Source: Gammaproteobacteria bacterium
GTDB taxonomy: Bacteria; Pseudomonadota; Gammaproteobacteria; Steroidobacterales; Steroidobacteraceae
DNA length: 64,000 nt
Direction of reading: 5' to 3'
Assembly: GCA_017577615.1 (NCBI GenBank)
Contig: PKRE01000001.1
Coordinates: 186,001 to 250,000 of the forward strand
Positions 53,108-62,580 of the stretch are shown piece by piece; the first letter of the stretch is position 1; every line of letters begins with the position of its first letter. The position numbers and the translations under genes are program-made. The notes beneath the pieces are model-generated. The model did not search any database and was not told where the DNA came from. It was given only the letters and a program-made list of their open reading frames with translations.

Positions 53108-53853
53108 GGCTTACCGCCGGCGCCCCCGTCCGTCACTGGAATCAATCCCTCCCGGCTCAGCCTATAAATACGATCGGCCGTGCGGGCCGCTGCGAGCGAA
53201 TGCGTGACGAGGATGCCGGCGGCGTGGTCGCGCTCGAGCTGAGCACGCAAGAGCTGCAGGACTTCACGCGCAGAATCAGCGTCCAAGTTGCCGGTCGGCT
53301 CGTCGGCCAGCACGAGCTTTGGTCGATGCACGAGCGCCCGCGCCACGGCAACGCGCTGCATTTCTCCACCCGACAGCTCGCGTGGAAAACTGTGCGCCCG
53401 GGCAGCCAAACCCACTGCTTCGAGCATCTGCCGAACCCGCTCGACAGCCTGCGGCCCACGCACACCGTTGAGAGCGAGCGGCAGCCCGACATTTCTCGCC
53501 ACGTCGAGGTGTGGCAATAAATGAAACGCCTGAAACACAAAGCCCATGCGCGAGCGCCGCAGTCGCGTGCGCGCCGCATCGTCCATTGCGACGACATCCT
53601 CACCGTCGACGAGAATGCGTCCGCTGTCGGGCAGATCCAACCCGGCAATGAGATTTAGAAGCGTCGACTTGCCCGTGCCGGAATCGCCCATGATGGCGAT
53701 GTACTCACCTGGCCACAGCTCGAGCGACACATCGAAGAACACACGCCGAGCCGGAGCGTGTCCGAACGATTTCGTCACCCCTTCGACGAGCAGCACGCGT
53801 CCGGCCGTCGAGGCGCGGCCGAGCGCGACAGCTGATGTGCGCACGGAAGTCAC
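53104..53853 (-). CDS. ABC transporter ATP-binding protein (LolD/MacB/AttE type)
   Basis: A 249-residue ATPase. The Walker A is GDSGTGKST (56-64), the Q-loop is FVFQAFHLLPHLDV, the signature is LSGGEMQRVAVARAL and the Walker B is LVLADEPTGNLD, followed by the H-loop VTHSLAAA. The PTGNLD form is typical of the MacB/LolD group that drives FtsX-type permeases. The start is GTG at 53853; another GTG three codons on is possible. It overlaps the permease start by 4 bases, and the outer-membrane protein gene ends 60 bases upstream on the same strand, so four genes may share one transcript. Confidence 0.94.
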   Translation of the reverse strand: MTSVRTSAVALGRASTAGRVLLVEGVTKSFGHAPARRVFFDVSLELWPGEYIAIMGDSGTGKSTLLNLIAGLDLPDSGRILVDGEDVVAMDDAARTRLRRSRMGFVFQAFHLLPHLDVARNVGLPLALNGVRGPQAVERVRQMLEAVGLAARAHSFPRELSGGEMQRVAVARALVHRPKLVLADEPTGNLDADSAREVLQLLRAQLERDHAAGILVTHSLAAARTADRIYRLSREGLIPVTDGGAGGKP

Positions 53854-53913
53854 GCAATGTGCCCTCGTTGGACGGCACCCCGCATCACTTGCGACGCAGC
53901 CCGGGCCAAGGCC

Positions 53914-54585
53914 TCAGAATCCGATGGTCACGCCGAGCGACGCCGCATACTGGAAGAAGGTGTCCGATTTCGCGCGAACTCGGCATTCCCCGCCTTCGGC
54001 ATCGGACACGCAAAAAAGATCGCCGCTGGAGCCGAGCACGGTCACGAATGCGCGCGCGTCGAAGCGCACGCCTACACGCTCGCTGATCGGCACGCGTAAC
54101 CCAGCGCCGACGGAGAACGCAAACTCTGTCTCGTTGCTCAACCCGGCCGCGTTGGGGCTGAACCGAGCGGCCCCGACGGACATGCCAAAGTACGGCACGA
54201 CTTGGCGCGCATCTGGGTGGCTCACGGTGCCACCTATCTGCAGGTACTGCACCTTGATGTCGAACGGCGCCGCGCCCTCCACCTCGGTGTCGAAGCTGGC
54301 GTAGAAAAATTCGTAGTGTCGCCAATGCTCGTCAGCAACGTTGAAGAAAAGGCCATAGCCGAAGTGCTCGTCGAGGTCGAGATCGCTGCCATCAATCGGA
54401 TCTTCGAACTCCCCCCCGCCCAGGTACGCGCCGAACGGAGTGATCTCGAACCGGTTGTACGTCTGCACTTCCTCGGCCGCGTGCGCCGACGGAGCAACAA
54501 ACATTAATGTCGTCACAACGAGCGCCATGCAGAACATGGCCGTGCCGAGAAGATGACGTGTTCCATGCCAAACGGGTGTAAGCAT
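53914..54585 (-). CDS. Outer-membrane beta-barrel protein
   Basis: A 223-residue protein with a signal peptide (about 1-36, LVVTTLMFVAPSAHA) and an eight-stranded barrel pattern (FEITPFGAYLGGG, FGYGLFFNVADEH, HYEFFYASFD, VQYLQIGGTV, VVPYFGMSVGAARF), ending YAASLGVTIGF with the terminal Phe expected for BAM-assembled proteins. CAGGAG lies 8 bases before the ATG. It heads the possible operon with the ABC ATPase, permease and lipocalin-like genes, but small barrels are common and the link may be incidental. Function unknown. Confidence 0.85.
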   Translation of the reverse strand: MLTPVWHGTRHLLGTAMFCMALVVTTLMFVAPSAHAAEEVQTYNRFEITPFGAYLGGGEFEDPIDGSDLDLDEHFGYGLFFNVADEHWRHYEFFYASFDTEVEGAAPFDIKVQYLQIGGTVSHPDARQVVPYFGMSVGAARFSPNAAGLSNETEFAFSVGAGLRVPISERVGVRFDARAFVTVLGSSGDLFCVSDAEGGECRVRAKSDTFFQYAASLGVTIGF

Positions 54586-54677
54586 TCAGCGACTCCTGAG
54601 CTGTCGTGCAACTTCACGCTCGCGCGCATGCGCTACGTTAACATGTCCGCCATGCACTGCATGCAGCCGCCGTCCCC

Positions 54678-57317
54678 ATGCTGCGCTCCATGAAAGTTTC
54701 GGGCGCATTCGTCGCGATCGCGTTCGCGACGATCACCCTGGCCTTCTGGGCGTGGCTCAATCGCCCCGTCGAGGATCCTGGTTGGCCGGAACGCGGCTTA
54801 CAAGGCGTGACGCTGTCGCCGTTTCGCGCCGGACAGGACCCGGCCCACGGCAGATATCCGACGCTCGAGCAGATCGACGCTGACCTTGCGCTGCTGGCTT
54901 CGGCCTCGGTCGGCGCCGTGCGGACGTACTCGACCTTCGGCACATTGGCACAGATTCCGCGACTAGCGACGAATCACAAGATCAAAGTCACGCTTGGCGC
55001 CTGGCTCGGCACTGACCCTCGAGCGAATGACGACGAGATCGCGCGCGCCATCGAGCTGGCAAATAGCGAACCGAGTGTGATCCGGGTCATCGTCGGTAAC
55101 GAAACGCTACTGCGCAAAGATCTCTCGCCCGCGGAGCTGATCGCACGCCTCCAGCGCGTGCGCTCCGCAGTTCGCCAGCCAGTGAGCACCGCTGAGCCGT
55201 GGCACGTATGGCTTCAGCATCCAGAGCTCGCCGAGCACGTCGACTACCTCGCCGTGCACGTGTTGCCGTATTGGGAAGGTATTTCGATCGAACGCGCGAT
55301 CGACCACGTGAAGGAATGTATCGAACGGCTCGAACGCGCCTTTCCCGGCAAACAAATCGTGATCACTGAGATCGGCTGGCCGTCGGATGGACGCATGCGT
55401 GAAGCCGCAGTCGCTTCACACAGTAATCAGTCGCTGTTCTTGCGTCGCTTCCTGCGGCTCGCGCGCGACGAAGGATACTTGTACTACATCCTCGAAGCCT
55501 TCGATCAGCCATGGAAGGCGCGCACCGAAGGCTCGGCCGGAGCGTATTGGGGACTGTACGACGTCGAGCGTAGACCGAAGCTCACCTTCGTCGAGCCGAT
55601 CGTCCGCGTACCGGGTTGGCAAACCCTCGCCGCAATCTCTGTTGCGCTCGCGGCGCTGCTGCTGGGCCTGTTCTTCGTTCACAGCAAGACGCTCGGCACG
55701 CGCGGACGCAGCCTGCTCGCTGTCGTGGTCTACTCGGGCGTGACCGCGCTCGTGCTGGTCGTCTATGACTACTCGCGGAAATATCTCACTGTAGCAAGCG
55801 CGCTCATCGGCTTGATTCTGATCCTCGGCATGCTGTTCATGATCGCCGTCCTGCTCACCGAGACGCACGAATGGGCCGAGGCGCGCTGGGCGACGTCGCG
55901 TCGCCGCACATTCAGGCGACATGCGGCTGCCGGCTTTGCCCCGAAGGTTTCGATTCATGTGCCGGCTCACAATGAGCCGCCGGACATGTTGATCGAGACG
56001 CTGAACGCGCTCGCGCGACTCGAGTATCCAGATTTCGAGGTCATCGTCGTCGACAACAACACCGAAAACGAAGTCCGCTGGAAACCCGTACGCGATCATT
56101 GTGCGCGCCTCGGCAGCCGCTTCCGTTTCTTTCACGTCAGTCCGCTAGCGGGGTTCAAGGCAGGTGCGCTCAACTTCGCACTCGCGAACACTTGTGCCGA
56201 TGCGCAGATCATCGCCGTCATCGACAGCGACTACCAAGTCGAACCGAGCTGGCTGCAAGACCTCATTCCTGCCTTCTGGGACGAGCGCACGGCCATCGTG
56301 CAAGCGCCACAGGACTATCGCGACGGCGAAGAAAGCTTCTTCAAAGCAATGTGCTACGCCGAGTACCGTGGCTTCTTCCACATCGGCATGATCACCCGCA
56401 ACGAGCGTAACGCCATCATCCAGCACGGCACGATGACGCTCGTGCGACGTTCAGCGCTCGAGCGCGTGGGAGGATGGGCCGAGTGGTGCATCACCGAAGA
56501 TGCGGAGCTTGGCCTGCGGCTCTTCGAGCACGGCTACGAGGCGCATTACGTGCCGCAAAGCTATGGGCGCGGGCTCATCCCGGGCACCTTTCTCGATTAC
56601 AAGAAGCAGCGCTTTCGTTGGGCCTTCGGAGCGATGCAAATCCTCCGGACGCACGCGCGCGCACTGCTCTGGCCGGCAGACAGACGTCTGTCCCACGGTC
56701 AGCGCTATCACTTCATTGCAGGCTGGCTGCCTTGGGTCGCGGACGGTCTCAACCTGTTGTTCAACCTGGGTGCAATCGCCTGGTCGATCGGGATGCTCCT
56801 TGCGCCACATCGAATCGAGCCGCCACTGGTCATGTTCTCGCTCGTGCCTGTGGCGATGTTCACTTTCCGGCTCGTCAAGCTGGCGCACCTCTATGTGTCG
56901 CGGGTCGGAGCAAACATTCGCGAGACATTGGCGGCCGCTGTCGCCGGCTTGTCGCTCGCGCACACGGTTGGCACGGCCGTGCTCAAATCGCTGTTCAAGC
57001 AGCAGCAACCGTTCCTGCGCACACCGAAGCTGACGAGGCGTCATACAATCGGCGAGATCATGCGCGCCACGTACCAGGAGCTCGTCATGCTGAGCGCGCT
57101 GCTGACCTGCGCCTGCGGACTGCGTTACTCGATCCCGCTCGGCTTCGGTCGCGAGCTGAGCATTCCTCATGAGCTGCGCGCGCCCGACTTGTCTCTTTGG
57201 ATCGCTGTGCTGCTGATCCAATCGTTGCCCTATGCCGCAGCCGTCTTAGTCAGCGCAGTGAGTGTCCTGCCCCTGCCGGCGAAATGGCTTGGTGGAGGGC
57301 ATAAGAATAGGGGATAG
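54678..57317 (+). CDS. GH17-GT2 fusion, NdvB-like beta-glucan synthase
   Basis: An 879-residue membrane enzyme with an N-terminal GH17 glucanase/transglycosylase domain (about 40-305) and a C-terminal GT2 glucosyltransferase (about 420-660), joined and followed by transmembrane helices (312-332, 345-395, 670-860). The GH17 catalytic pair is E142 (VGNETLL) and E231 (ITEIGWPS). The GT2 motifs are DSD (517-519), the ED of ITEDAE (607-608) and QRFRW (644-648), all intact. The layout resembles Pseudomonas NdvB, which makes cyclic beta-1,3 glucans from UDP-glucose in the envelope; the GH17 part probably cyclises or branches them. It is divergent from the outer-membrane/ABC operon. Confidence 0.92.
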   Translation: MLRSMKVSGAFVAIAFATITLAFWAWLNRPVEDPGWPERGLQGVTLSPFRAGQDPAHGRYPTLEQIDADLALLASASVGAVRTYSTFGTLAQIPRLATNHKIKVTLGAWLGTDPRANDDEIARAIELANSEPSVIRVIVGNETLLRKDLSPAELIARLQRVRSAVRQPVSTAEPWHVWLQHPELAEHVDYLAVHVLPYWEGISIERAIDHVKECIERLERAFPGKQIVITEIGWPSDGRMREAAVASHSNQSLFLRRFLRLARDEGYLYYILEAFDQPWKARTEGSAGAYWGLYDVERRPKLTFVEPIVRVPGWQTLAAISVALAALLLGLFFVHSKTLGTRGRSLLAVVVYSGVTALVLVVYDYSRKYLTVASALIGLILILGMLFMIAVLLTETHEWAEARWATSRRRTFRRHAAAGFAPKVSIHVPAHNEPPDMLIETLNALARLEYPDFEVIVVDNNTENEVRWKPVRDHCARLGSRFRFFHVSPLAGFKAGALNFALANTCADAQIIAVIDSDYQVEPSWLQDLIPAFWDERTAIVQAPQDYRDGEESFFKAMCYAEYRGFFHIGMITRNERNAIIQHGTMTLVRRSALERVGGWAEWCITEDAELGLRLFEHGYEAHYVPQSYGRGLIPGTFLDYKKQRFRWAFGAMQILRTHARALLWPADRRLSHGQRYHFIAGWLPWVADGLNLLFNLGAIAWSIGMLLAPHRIEPPLVMFSLVPVAMFTFRLVKLAHLYVSRVGANIRETLAAAVAGLSLAHTVGTAVLKSLFKQQQPFLRTPKLTRRHTIGEIMRATYQELVMLSALLTCACGLRYSIPLGFGRELSIPHELRAPDLSLWIAVLLIQSLPYAAAVLVSAVSVLPLPAKWLGGGHKNRG

Positions 57318-57342
57318 GAAATGCGACGTCGGCGGCCACGCC

Positions 57343-58227
57343 TTACTCGAGCGTGGCGGCGCGCAATCGTTCAACGTCGCGCTTGCTCAAGAGCTTGGAC
57401 TGCCCAGGCTTGAGACCGCCCGCGCGCAGCGGACCGATCGCCACACGATGCAGCTCGCGCACCTTGAGACCCACGCGCGCGAGCAACCGGCGAATCTCAC
57501 GGTTCTGTCCTTCGCGTAGCGTCACGTGCAGGACCGTGCGGTCGCCGCGCGCGCGGTCGACGAGTCGCCTGACGATGCGTACCGATTCCATCTGCGCACG
57601 CTTTGCGATCGTCTTGCCGTCGGAGGTGGGCGTGGCGAGATACATTCCGCGCTCGAGCTTGCGCAGCTGCTCGCCGTCGGCGAGGCCCTTACATACGACA
57701 CGATATTCCTTCGTGACGCCGAACTTCGGATGGGTGAGCCGGTGTGCGAGCTCGCCATCGTTCGTGACGATCAGGAGCCCGGTCGAGTCGGCATCGAGCC
57801 GACCGACGGGAAAGAGACGCTCGCCACGCAGCGCGCGAGGCACGAAGTCGAGCACCGTGGGCCGTCCTTTCGGATCGCGCGTCGTGGTGACCACCCCCTT
57901 GGGCTTGTTGATGAGCACATAGGCGAAACTGCGTGTCGCAGCCCTGTTGCGCTCGGCGTCGGATGCAAGTGGCAGCTCGAGCACCTCGCCGTCCAGCTCG
58001 ACCACATCCCGCGCTGGATCGATGAAGCACGGCAGCTCGCTCACGATCTGACCGTTCACGCGGACGCGCCCTGCGCGAATCAGCTCTTCGCAGTCTCGCC
58101 GCGCCCCCACTCCGGCATCGGCCATGGCTTTCTGTAGCCGCACGCGCGCGTGCTCCGCGGCGGACGCGAAATCGCGCCCTGCGGAAGATGGACGTGGCGA
58201 ACGGCCGGAACGCGCAGATCGAGACAT
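57343..58227 (-). CDS. rluB: RsuA/RluB-family rRNA pseudouridine synthase
   Basis: A 294-residue enzyme with an N-terminal S4 RNA-binding domain (RLQKAMADAGVGARRDCEEL, about 30-80) and a catalytic domain with the motif GRLDADSTGLLIVTNDG (catalytic D145). The tail RHSL-like REGQNREIRRLLARVG is characteristic of the RluB/RluE/RluF group. RluB modifies 23S rRNA U2605; the length and LQKAMADAG region favour RluB, but RluF is not excluded. The ATG at 58227 is chosen over an in-frame start at 58278 that would add residues inside the gene-end repeat. Confidence 0.9.
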   Translation of the reverse strand: MSRSARSGRSPRPSSAGRDFASAAEHARVRLQKAMADAGVGARRDCEELIRAGRVRVNGQIVSELPCFIDPARDVVELDGEVLELPLASDAERNRAATRSFAYVLINKPKGVVTTTRDPKGRPTVLDFVPRALRGERLFPVGRLDADSTGLLIVTNDGELAHRLTHPKFGVTKEYRVVCKGLADGEQLRKLERGMYLATPTSDGKTIAKRAQMESVRIVRRLVDRARGDRTVLHVTLREGQNREIRRLLARVGLKVRELHRVAIGPLRAGGLKPGQSKLLSKRDVERLRAATLE

Positions 58228-58279
58228 GAGAGCTGTTTCGGAGGAAGTGGGTTGGAGAAAACTGAATCGTAGCGCCATT

Positions 58280-58325
58280 TTGGGGCGCTGGGCTCTAGGC
58301 CAGCCCCGAACCCGAGCCCCTAGCC
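58280..58325. repeat. Gene-end G/C-rich inverted repeat (copy g)
   Basis: TTGGGGCGCTGGGCTCTAGG (58280-58299) and CCCCGAACCCGAGCCCCTAG (near 58304-58323) form an imperfect hairpin touching the tesB stop on the minus strand. It has the CCGAGCCCC(T)AGCCC core shared with the other copies in this window. Confidence 0.65.
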
Positions 58326-59210
58326 CTCAGCGAGAGGCCGCACCAGACCTTCCTGCGCAACCGAGGCAATCAGGCGTCGTTCCCGATTCCAAATCTGCGC
58401 ACGCGCAAAGCCGCGGGCACCGCCAGCAAACGGGCTCAGCACGTCCACCAGCAGCCATTCGTCCGCCCGGCAGGTCCGGTGGAACCACATCGCGTGATCG
58501 AGGCTCGCCATCATGACGCGATCACTGATGAGCGATACCGTGTGCCGCAAGGCCGTCAAGGGCGTCAGGAAATGGTCCGAAAGGTAGGCCAGCGCCGCGG
58601 TATGGGTCAGCGCGTCGTCAGGCAGCTTCGAGGCCGATCGAATCCAATACATCCCACGGGTCGTCTCTGCTTTGCGCAAGAAGAAGTCCTCCGGCCGCAC
58701 GGGCTTCAGCTCGACGATCGAGCTGCCCTGCAAGGCGGCAGCGCTCTGCGGTATGCGATCGGCGAAGCGCTCAATGAGCTGTTCCAGATCGAGGAGCTCG
58801 TCCGGCTCCGGCACCTGCGCATCGAGGGCCACCTCGTGCTCGAAGCCGCTCTCCGTGCGATGGAAGGAACACTCCATGTGAAAAATCGTCTTACCACGTT
58901 GTCGCGCTACCACCCGTCGAGTCGAGAAGCTACCGCCGTCACGGGTGAGCTCGACGTCGTAAATGACCGGCAGGTCGCTCGCCCCCGGCAACAAGAAGTA
59001 GCCGTGCAGCGAATGAGGAGCGCGCGCTGGATCAACGGTGACAGCGGCTGCTTTCAGGCTTTGACCCAATATCTGCCCGCCGAATAAAGTTCGGTTACTG
59101 TTGACCTGGTTGACGCGGCTGCGAAACAGATTCGTATCCAGCTGCTCGAGCTCGAGCAGCTCGTTCAAGTGCTGCGCAGCGGGCGGTGTGGAAGACGAGA
59201 CGTTCGGCAT
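58320..59210 (-). CDS. tesB: Acyl-CoA thioesterase II
   Basis: A 296-residue double-hotdog thioesterase that hydrolyses acyl-CoA to free acid and CoA. The motifs are NRTLFGGQILGQSLKAA, HSLHGYFLLPG and FSTRRVVARQ in the first half, and ASLDHAMWFHR (catalytic Asp) with FAGGARGFARAQIWN in the second. The ATG at 59210 gives the natural length; an in-frame extension to 59360 is His/Arg-rich and not credible. The pseudouridine synthase gene follows on the same strand after the repeat. A broad acyl-CoA role fits the storage-lipid genes elsewhere in the window. Confidence 0.94.
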   Translation of the reverse strand: MPNVSSSTPPAAQHLNELLELEQLDTNLFRSRVNQVNSNRTLFGGQILGQSLKAAAVTVDPARAPHSLHGYFLLPGASDLPVIYDVELTRDGGSFSTRRVVARQRGKTIFHMECSFHRTESGFEHEVALDAQVPEPDELLDLEQLIERFADRIPQSAAALQGSSIVELKPVRPEDFFLRKAETTRGMYWIRSASKLPDDALTHTAALAYLSDHFLTPLTALRHTVSLISDRVMMASLDHAMWFHRTCRADEWLLVDVLSPFAGGARGFARAQIWNRERRLIASVAQEGLVRPLAEG

Positions 59211-59426
59211 GTCTTCAAGCTGCGAAATGGCGTGATGGTGGTGGCTGCGACCGGGAAGAATTCCTTGAGAATGCGCCCATCCCAGGACGGCACTGTCGAC
59301 GGTTGGCGAACGCCCGTCAACCGCTCGAGCACACTCGCGACGTGTCGCGTCGCGATGCATCGTAAGATGTTGCGCCCGACGGCAATGATCCGCTGCTGAC
59401 GCCCCGTTCGCAATCGCATAGGCTCC

Positions 59427-61961
59427 GTGCGCTCTCTACCCATCGACTCTGCGTTACCCGAATTAAGGGCCGCACTGGCAAACCATACACGCGTCGTGCT
59501 GCAGGCGCCTCCGGGAGCCGGCAAGTCGACCCGTGTGCCCGTTGCGCTGCTCGATCAGCCCTGGCTGGGCGAGCGCAAGATTCTCATGCTCGAGCCGCGA
59601 CGTCTTGCAGCCCGTGCCGTGGCGACCCGCATGGCGCGGAGCCTGGGCGAATCCGCGGGTGAAACGGTCGGATATCGCACGCGTCTCGAGACGCGCGTCA
59701 GCGGCCGCACACGTATCGAGGTCCTCACGGAAGGCATTCTCACGCGTCTCTTACAGGACGATCCAGCGCTCGAAGAAGTCGGCCTCGTCATCTTCGACGA
59801 ATACCACGAACGCAGCGTGCATGCGGACTTGGGGCTCGCGCTGTGTCTCGACAGCCAGGAAGCGCTCCGGGACGACCTGCGGCTGCTCGTGATGTCGGCA
59901 ACGCTCGACAGCGAGCGGGTCGCTACGCTGCTCGGCAATGCACCCGTCGTTCGCTCCGCAGGAAGAAGCTTTCCCGTCGAGATTCGCTGGGTCGCACCGG
60001 AGTCGGCGCGCATGCGCGCAACGCGTGCGGAAACCCGCCTCGAGGCGCGTGTTGCCATGCAAGTCGAGCGGGCGCTGGCGGAAGACGAAGGCGACATACT
60101 CGTCTTTCTGCCCGGGCAAGGCGAGATCCGCCGCACGCAGGCACTGCTCGATGAACGTGGGCTACCCCAGCACGTGCGCGTCTTTCCCTTGTACGGCGAG
60201 CTCGATGCGGACGTGCAAGACGCAGCGCTGAGCCCCAGCCCGCAGGGTCAACGCAAGATCGTCCTCGCAACGAACATCGCGGAAACGAGCCTCACGATCG
60301 AGGGCGTGCGCGTCGTGATCGATTCGGGCTTGGCACGTCGGGCGCGTTTCGATCCGGGCAGTGGCATGAGTCGGCTTGAAACCGTGCGTATTTCCCGGGC
60401 CTCTGCCGAGCAACGCAGCGGCCGAGCGGGTCGGCTCGAAGCAGGCGTGTGCTATCGCTTGTGGAGTGAGTCGGAGCATGCACGACTTCCCGCTCACAGT
60501 CCGCCGGAAATCGTCGAGACCGACTTGGCGCCGCTCGCGCTCGAGCTCGCAGCGTGGGGTGTGCGCGATCCGATGCAGCTGCGTTGGCTCGACCCTCCGC
60601 CCGCCGGCACGTACGCGCAAGCAATCGAGCTCTTGAAGTTGCTCGGCGCCCTCGATGCAGACGGAGCGATCACATCGCACGGGCGAGACCTCGTGCGTCT
60701 CGGAACGCATCCGCGCTTGGCCCACATGATCCTGCGCAGCGTGCCGCTCGGCGCCACACGCACGGCGATCGAGATTGCGGCGCTCCTCAGCGAACGCGAT
60801 CTGCTGCGCTTTCCACCGGGCGAGCGCAACGTCGACTTGCAGCTGCGAGTGGACGCGCTGCGGACGGGCTCGAGCGGCACAATCGGCGCCCAGGTCGACG
60901 CCGGCACACGACAGAGAGTGCGCCGCTCGGCCGAGCAACTCGCGCGCCACCTCGGCGATGCCGTGACCGACGCGTCTGCGTCATCACAAGTCGAGATAGG
61001 TCGCCTGCTCGCCCATGCCTACCCCGACAGAATTGCCCGCTCACGCGGTGGCGCTGGACGCTTTCTGCTTGCGGGCGGGCGCGGCGCGCGACTGCCCGAT
61101 GGGCAGACGCTGGCGCAATGCGAGTTCCTGGTCATTGCGGACTTGGACGCCGCAGAGCGCGACGCCACGATTCGCCTCGCGGCCGCGATCTCACGCGCAA
61201 GTATCGAAACCGACTTCGCCCATGCAATCGAGGCGCGGGAACGCATCGAGTGGGACTCGAGCGAGCAAGCGGTCGTCGCACGCCGGGAACGCTGGCTCGG
61301 GGCGATCAAGCTCACGGAGGCCCCTATCGAGCAGCCCGACCCTGCACGCGTTTCCCGTGCCTTGATCGCGGGCATTCGCGAAATGGGCTTGTCTGCGCTG
61401 CCGTGGTCCAAGCAAGCGCGTCAGCTTCGCGAGCGCATCGCGTTCGCCAGACGCCTGGAAACCCGCACTCCGAATCCCTGGCCCGACGTCGGCGATGACG
61501 CGTTACTAGAGAACTTGGATGTCTGGCTTGCGCCGTGGCTTGACGGCATGACCAAGCGCGAGCACCTCGAGCGACTCGACATGCATACGGCGCTGGTCAG
61601 CCTGCTCGACTGGCAGCTGCTGCAGCGACTGGATACCTTCGCACCCACGCACCTGACCGTGCCCAGCGGCTCGAAGATTCCGATTGACTACAGCACTGAA
61701 ACACCGACCGTGTCGGTGCGTCTTCAGGAAGTGTTCGGCTTGCACGAGACACCCGCGATCGCCGACGGTCGTGTACCGCTCACGCTCGAGCTGCTCTCGC
61801 CTGCGCACCGCCCAGTGCAAATCACACAGGATCTCGCCAGCTTCTGGGCGCGCGGATACGCGGATGTGAAAAAAGACCTCAAGGGCCGCTATCCAAAGCA
61901 CTACTGGCCCGATGATCCGCTCACGGCCAAAGCAACGGCGAGGACCAAGCCGCGCAAATAG
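59427..61961 (+). CDS. hrpB: ATP-dependent helicase HrpB
   Basis: An 844-residue DEAH-type RNA helicase. The motifs are APPGAGKSTRVPV (Walker A, near 28-38), EPRRLAARAV, TEGILTRLL, DEYHERSVHADLGL (DEYH, 124-127), SATLDSERV, FLPGQGEIRRTQ, TNIAETSLTIEGV and QRSGRAGR, in the right order. The C-terminal HrpB domain ends KKDLKGRYPKHYWPDDPL, which is diagnostic. The start is GTG at 59427. HrpB is non-essential in E. coli and its exact role is unclear. Divergent from tesB across 216 bases. Confidence 0.95.
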   Translation: MRSLPIDSALPELRAALANHTRVVLQAPPGAGKSTRVPVALLDQPWLGERKILMLEPRRLAARAVATRMARSLGESAGETVGYRTRLETRVSGRTRIEVLTEGILTRLLQDDPALEEVGLVIFDEYHERSVHADLGLALCLDSQEALRDDLRLLVMSATLDSERVATLLGNAPVVRSAGRSFPVEIRWVAPESARMRATRAETRLEARVAMQVERALAEDEGDILVFLPGQGEIRRTQALLDERGLPQHVRVFPLYGELDADVQDAALSPSPQGQRKIVLATNIAETSLTIEGVRVVIDSGLARRARFDPGSGMSRLETVRISRASAEQRSGRAGRLEAGVCYRLWSESEHARLPAHSPPEIVETDLAPLALELAAWGVRDPMQLRWLDPPPAGTYAQAIELLKLLGALDADGAITSHGRDLVRLGTHPRLAHMILRSVPLGATRTAIEIAALLSERDLLRFPPGERNVDLQLRVDALRTGSSGTIGAQVDAGTRQRVRRSAEQLARHLGDAVTDASASSQVEIGRLLAHAYPDRIARSRGGAGRFLLAGGRGARLPDGQTLAQCEFLVIADLDAAERDATIRLAAAISRASIETDFAHAIEARERIEWDSSEQAVVARRERWLGAIKLTEAPIEQPDPARVSRALIAGIREMGLSALPWSKQARQLRERIAFARRLETRTPNPWPDVGDDALLENLDVWLAPWLDGMTKREHLERLDMHTALVSLLDWQLLQRLDTFAPTHLTVPSGSKIPIDYSTETPTVSVRLQEVFGLHETPAIADGRVPLTLELLSPAHRPVQITQDLASFWARGYADVKKDLKGRYPKHYWPDDPLTAKATARTKPRK

Positions 61962-62059
61962 CCTCGAACGCTCCGACCGCTGCGGATTGACGGCTTTCCG
62001 GATCTCGCATTCAATGCGATCGGTGCCAACATTGGCCCGCTACCGGCTTGGTGGATCTG

Positions 62060-62344
62060 ATGGTGAGCTCGGATTTGCGTAACAAGCTTGCCGAGCTGCA
62101 CGCGGAGCTCGCCCGCACGAATAGGGTTGACGCGCAATCCCGGGAGCTTCTTGCCACGCTTGCCGACGACATCGCACGGCTGCTCGGCCCGCCTGCGCCG
62201 ACATCCGAGCGCGCGGAAAGCACGGTGCGCCGGGAGACGTCTGAGCGCCTCGAGGAGCTGGCTGTACAGTTCGACGCCGAGCATCCCGCGCTCAGCACCG
62301 CCATACGCCGAGTGATCGATGCATTGGCCAAGGCGGGCATCTGA
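62060..62344 (+). CDS. DUF4404 family protein
   Basis: A 94-residue small helical protein with the DUF4404 pattern: LRNKLAELHAELARTNRVDA, then ETSERLEELAVQFDAEHPAL and a short C-terminal helix. No membrane helix or signal. The starts TTG 62048, GTG 62051 and ATG 62060 are all in frame; the ATG has GGTGGA upstream and is preferred. It follows hrpB by 98 bases on the same strand. Function unknown. Confidence 0.8.
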   Translation: MVSSDLRNKLAELHAELARTNRVDAQSRELLATLADDIARLLGPPAPTSERAESTVRRETSERLEELAVQFDAEHPALSTAIRRVIDALAKAGI

Positions 62345-62580
62345 CGGGCAGATGGGATCGTCCAGATTGGCTCGGTACCATTAGGTCGACCCGCGCGCTC
62401 GTGCATCCTCCGGAGCACGCTCGATATCGTCGCGTCAGCCCGATGAGGAACCTCTGAAAGACTTCTTAGGGAAGAGCGCGATGCTGCAAAAGGAATAGCG
62501 CCATACGCTCATCGGGGGTACATTGCGCAGAGGCCAATCGAGCCCATCCTTGTTGATGATTGAACACACCGATACCAGCG
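62345..62580. other. 236-base gap upstream of the HIT gene
   Basis: No supported gene. TACATT (near 62519) is a possible -10 element for the HIT/acs transcript, without a clear -35. No riboswitch or terminator recognised. Confidence 0.35.
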
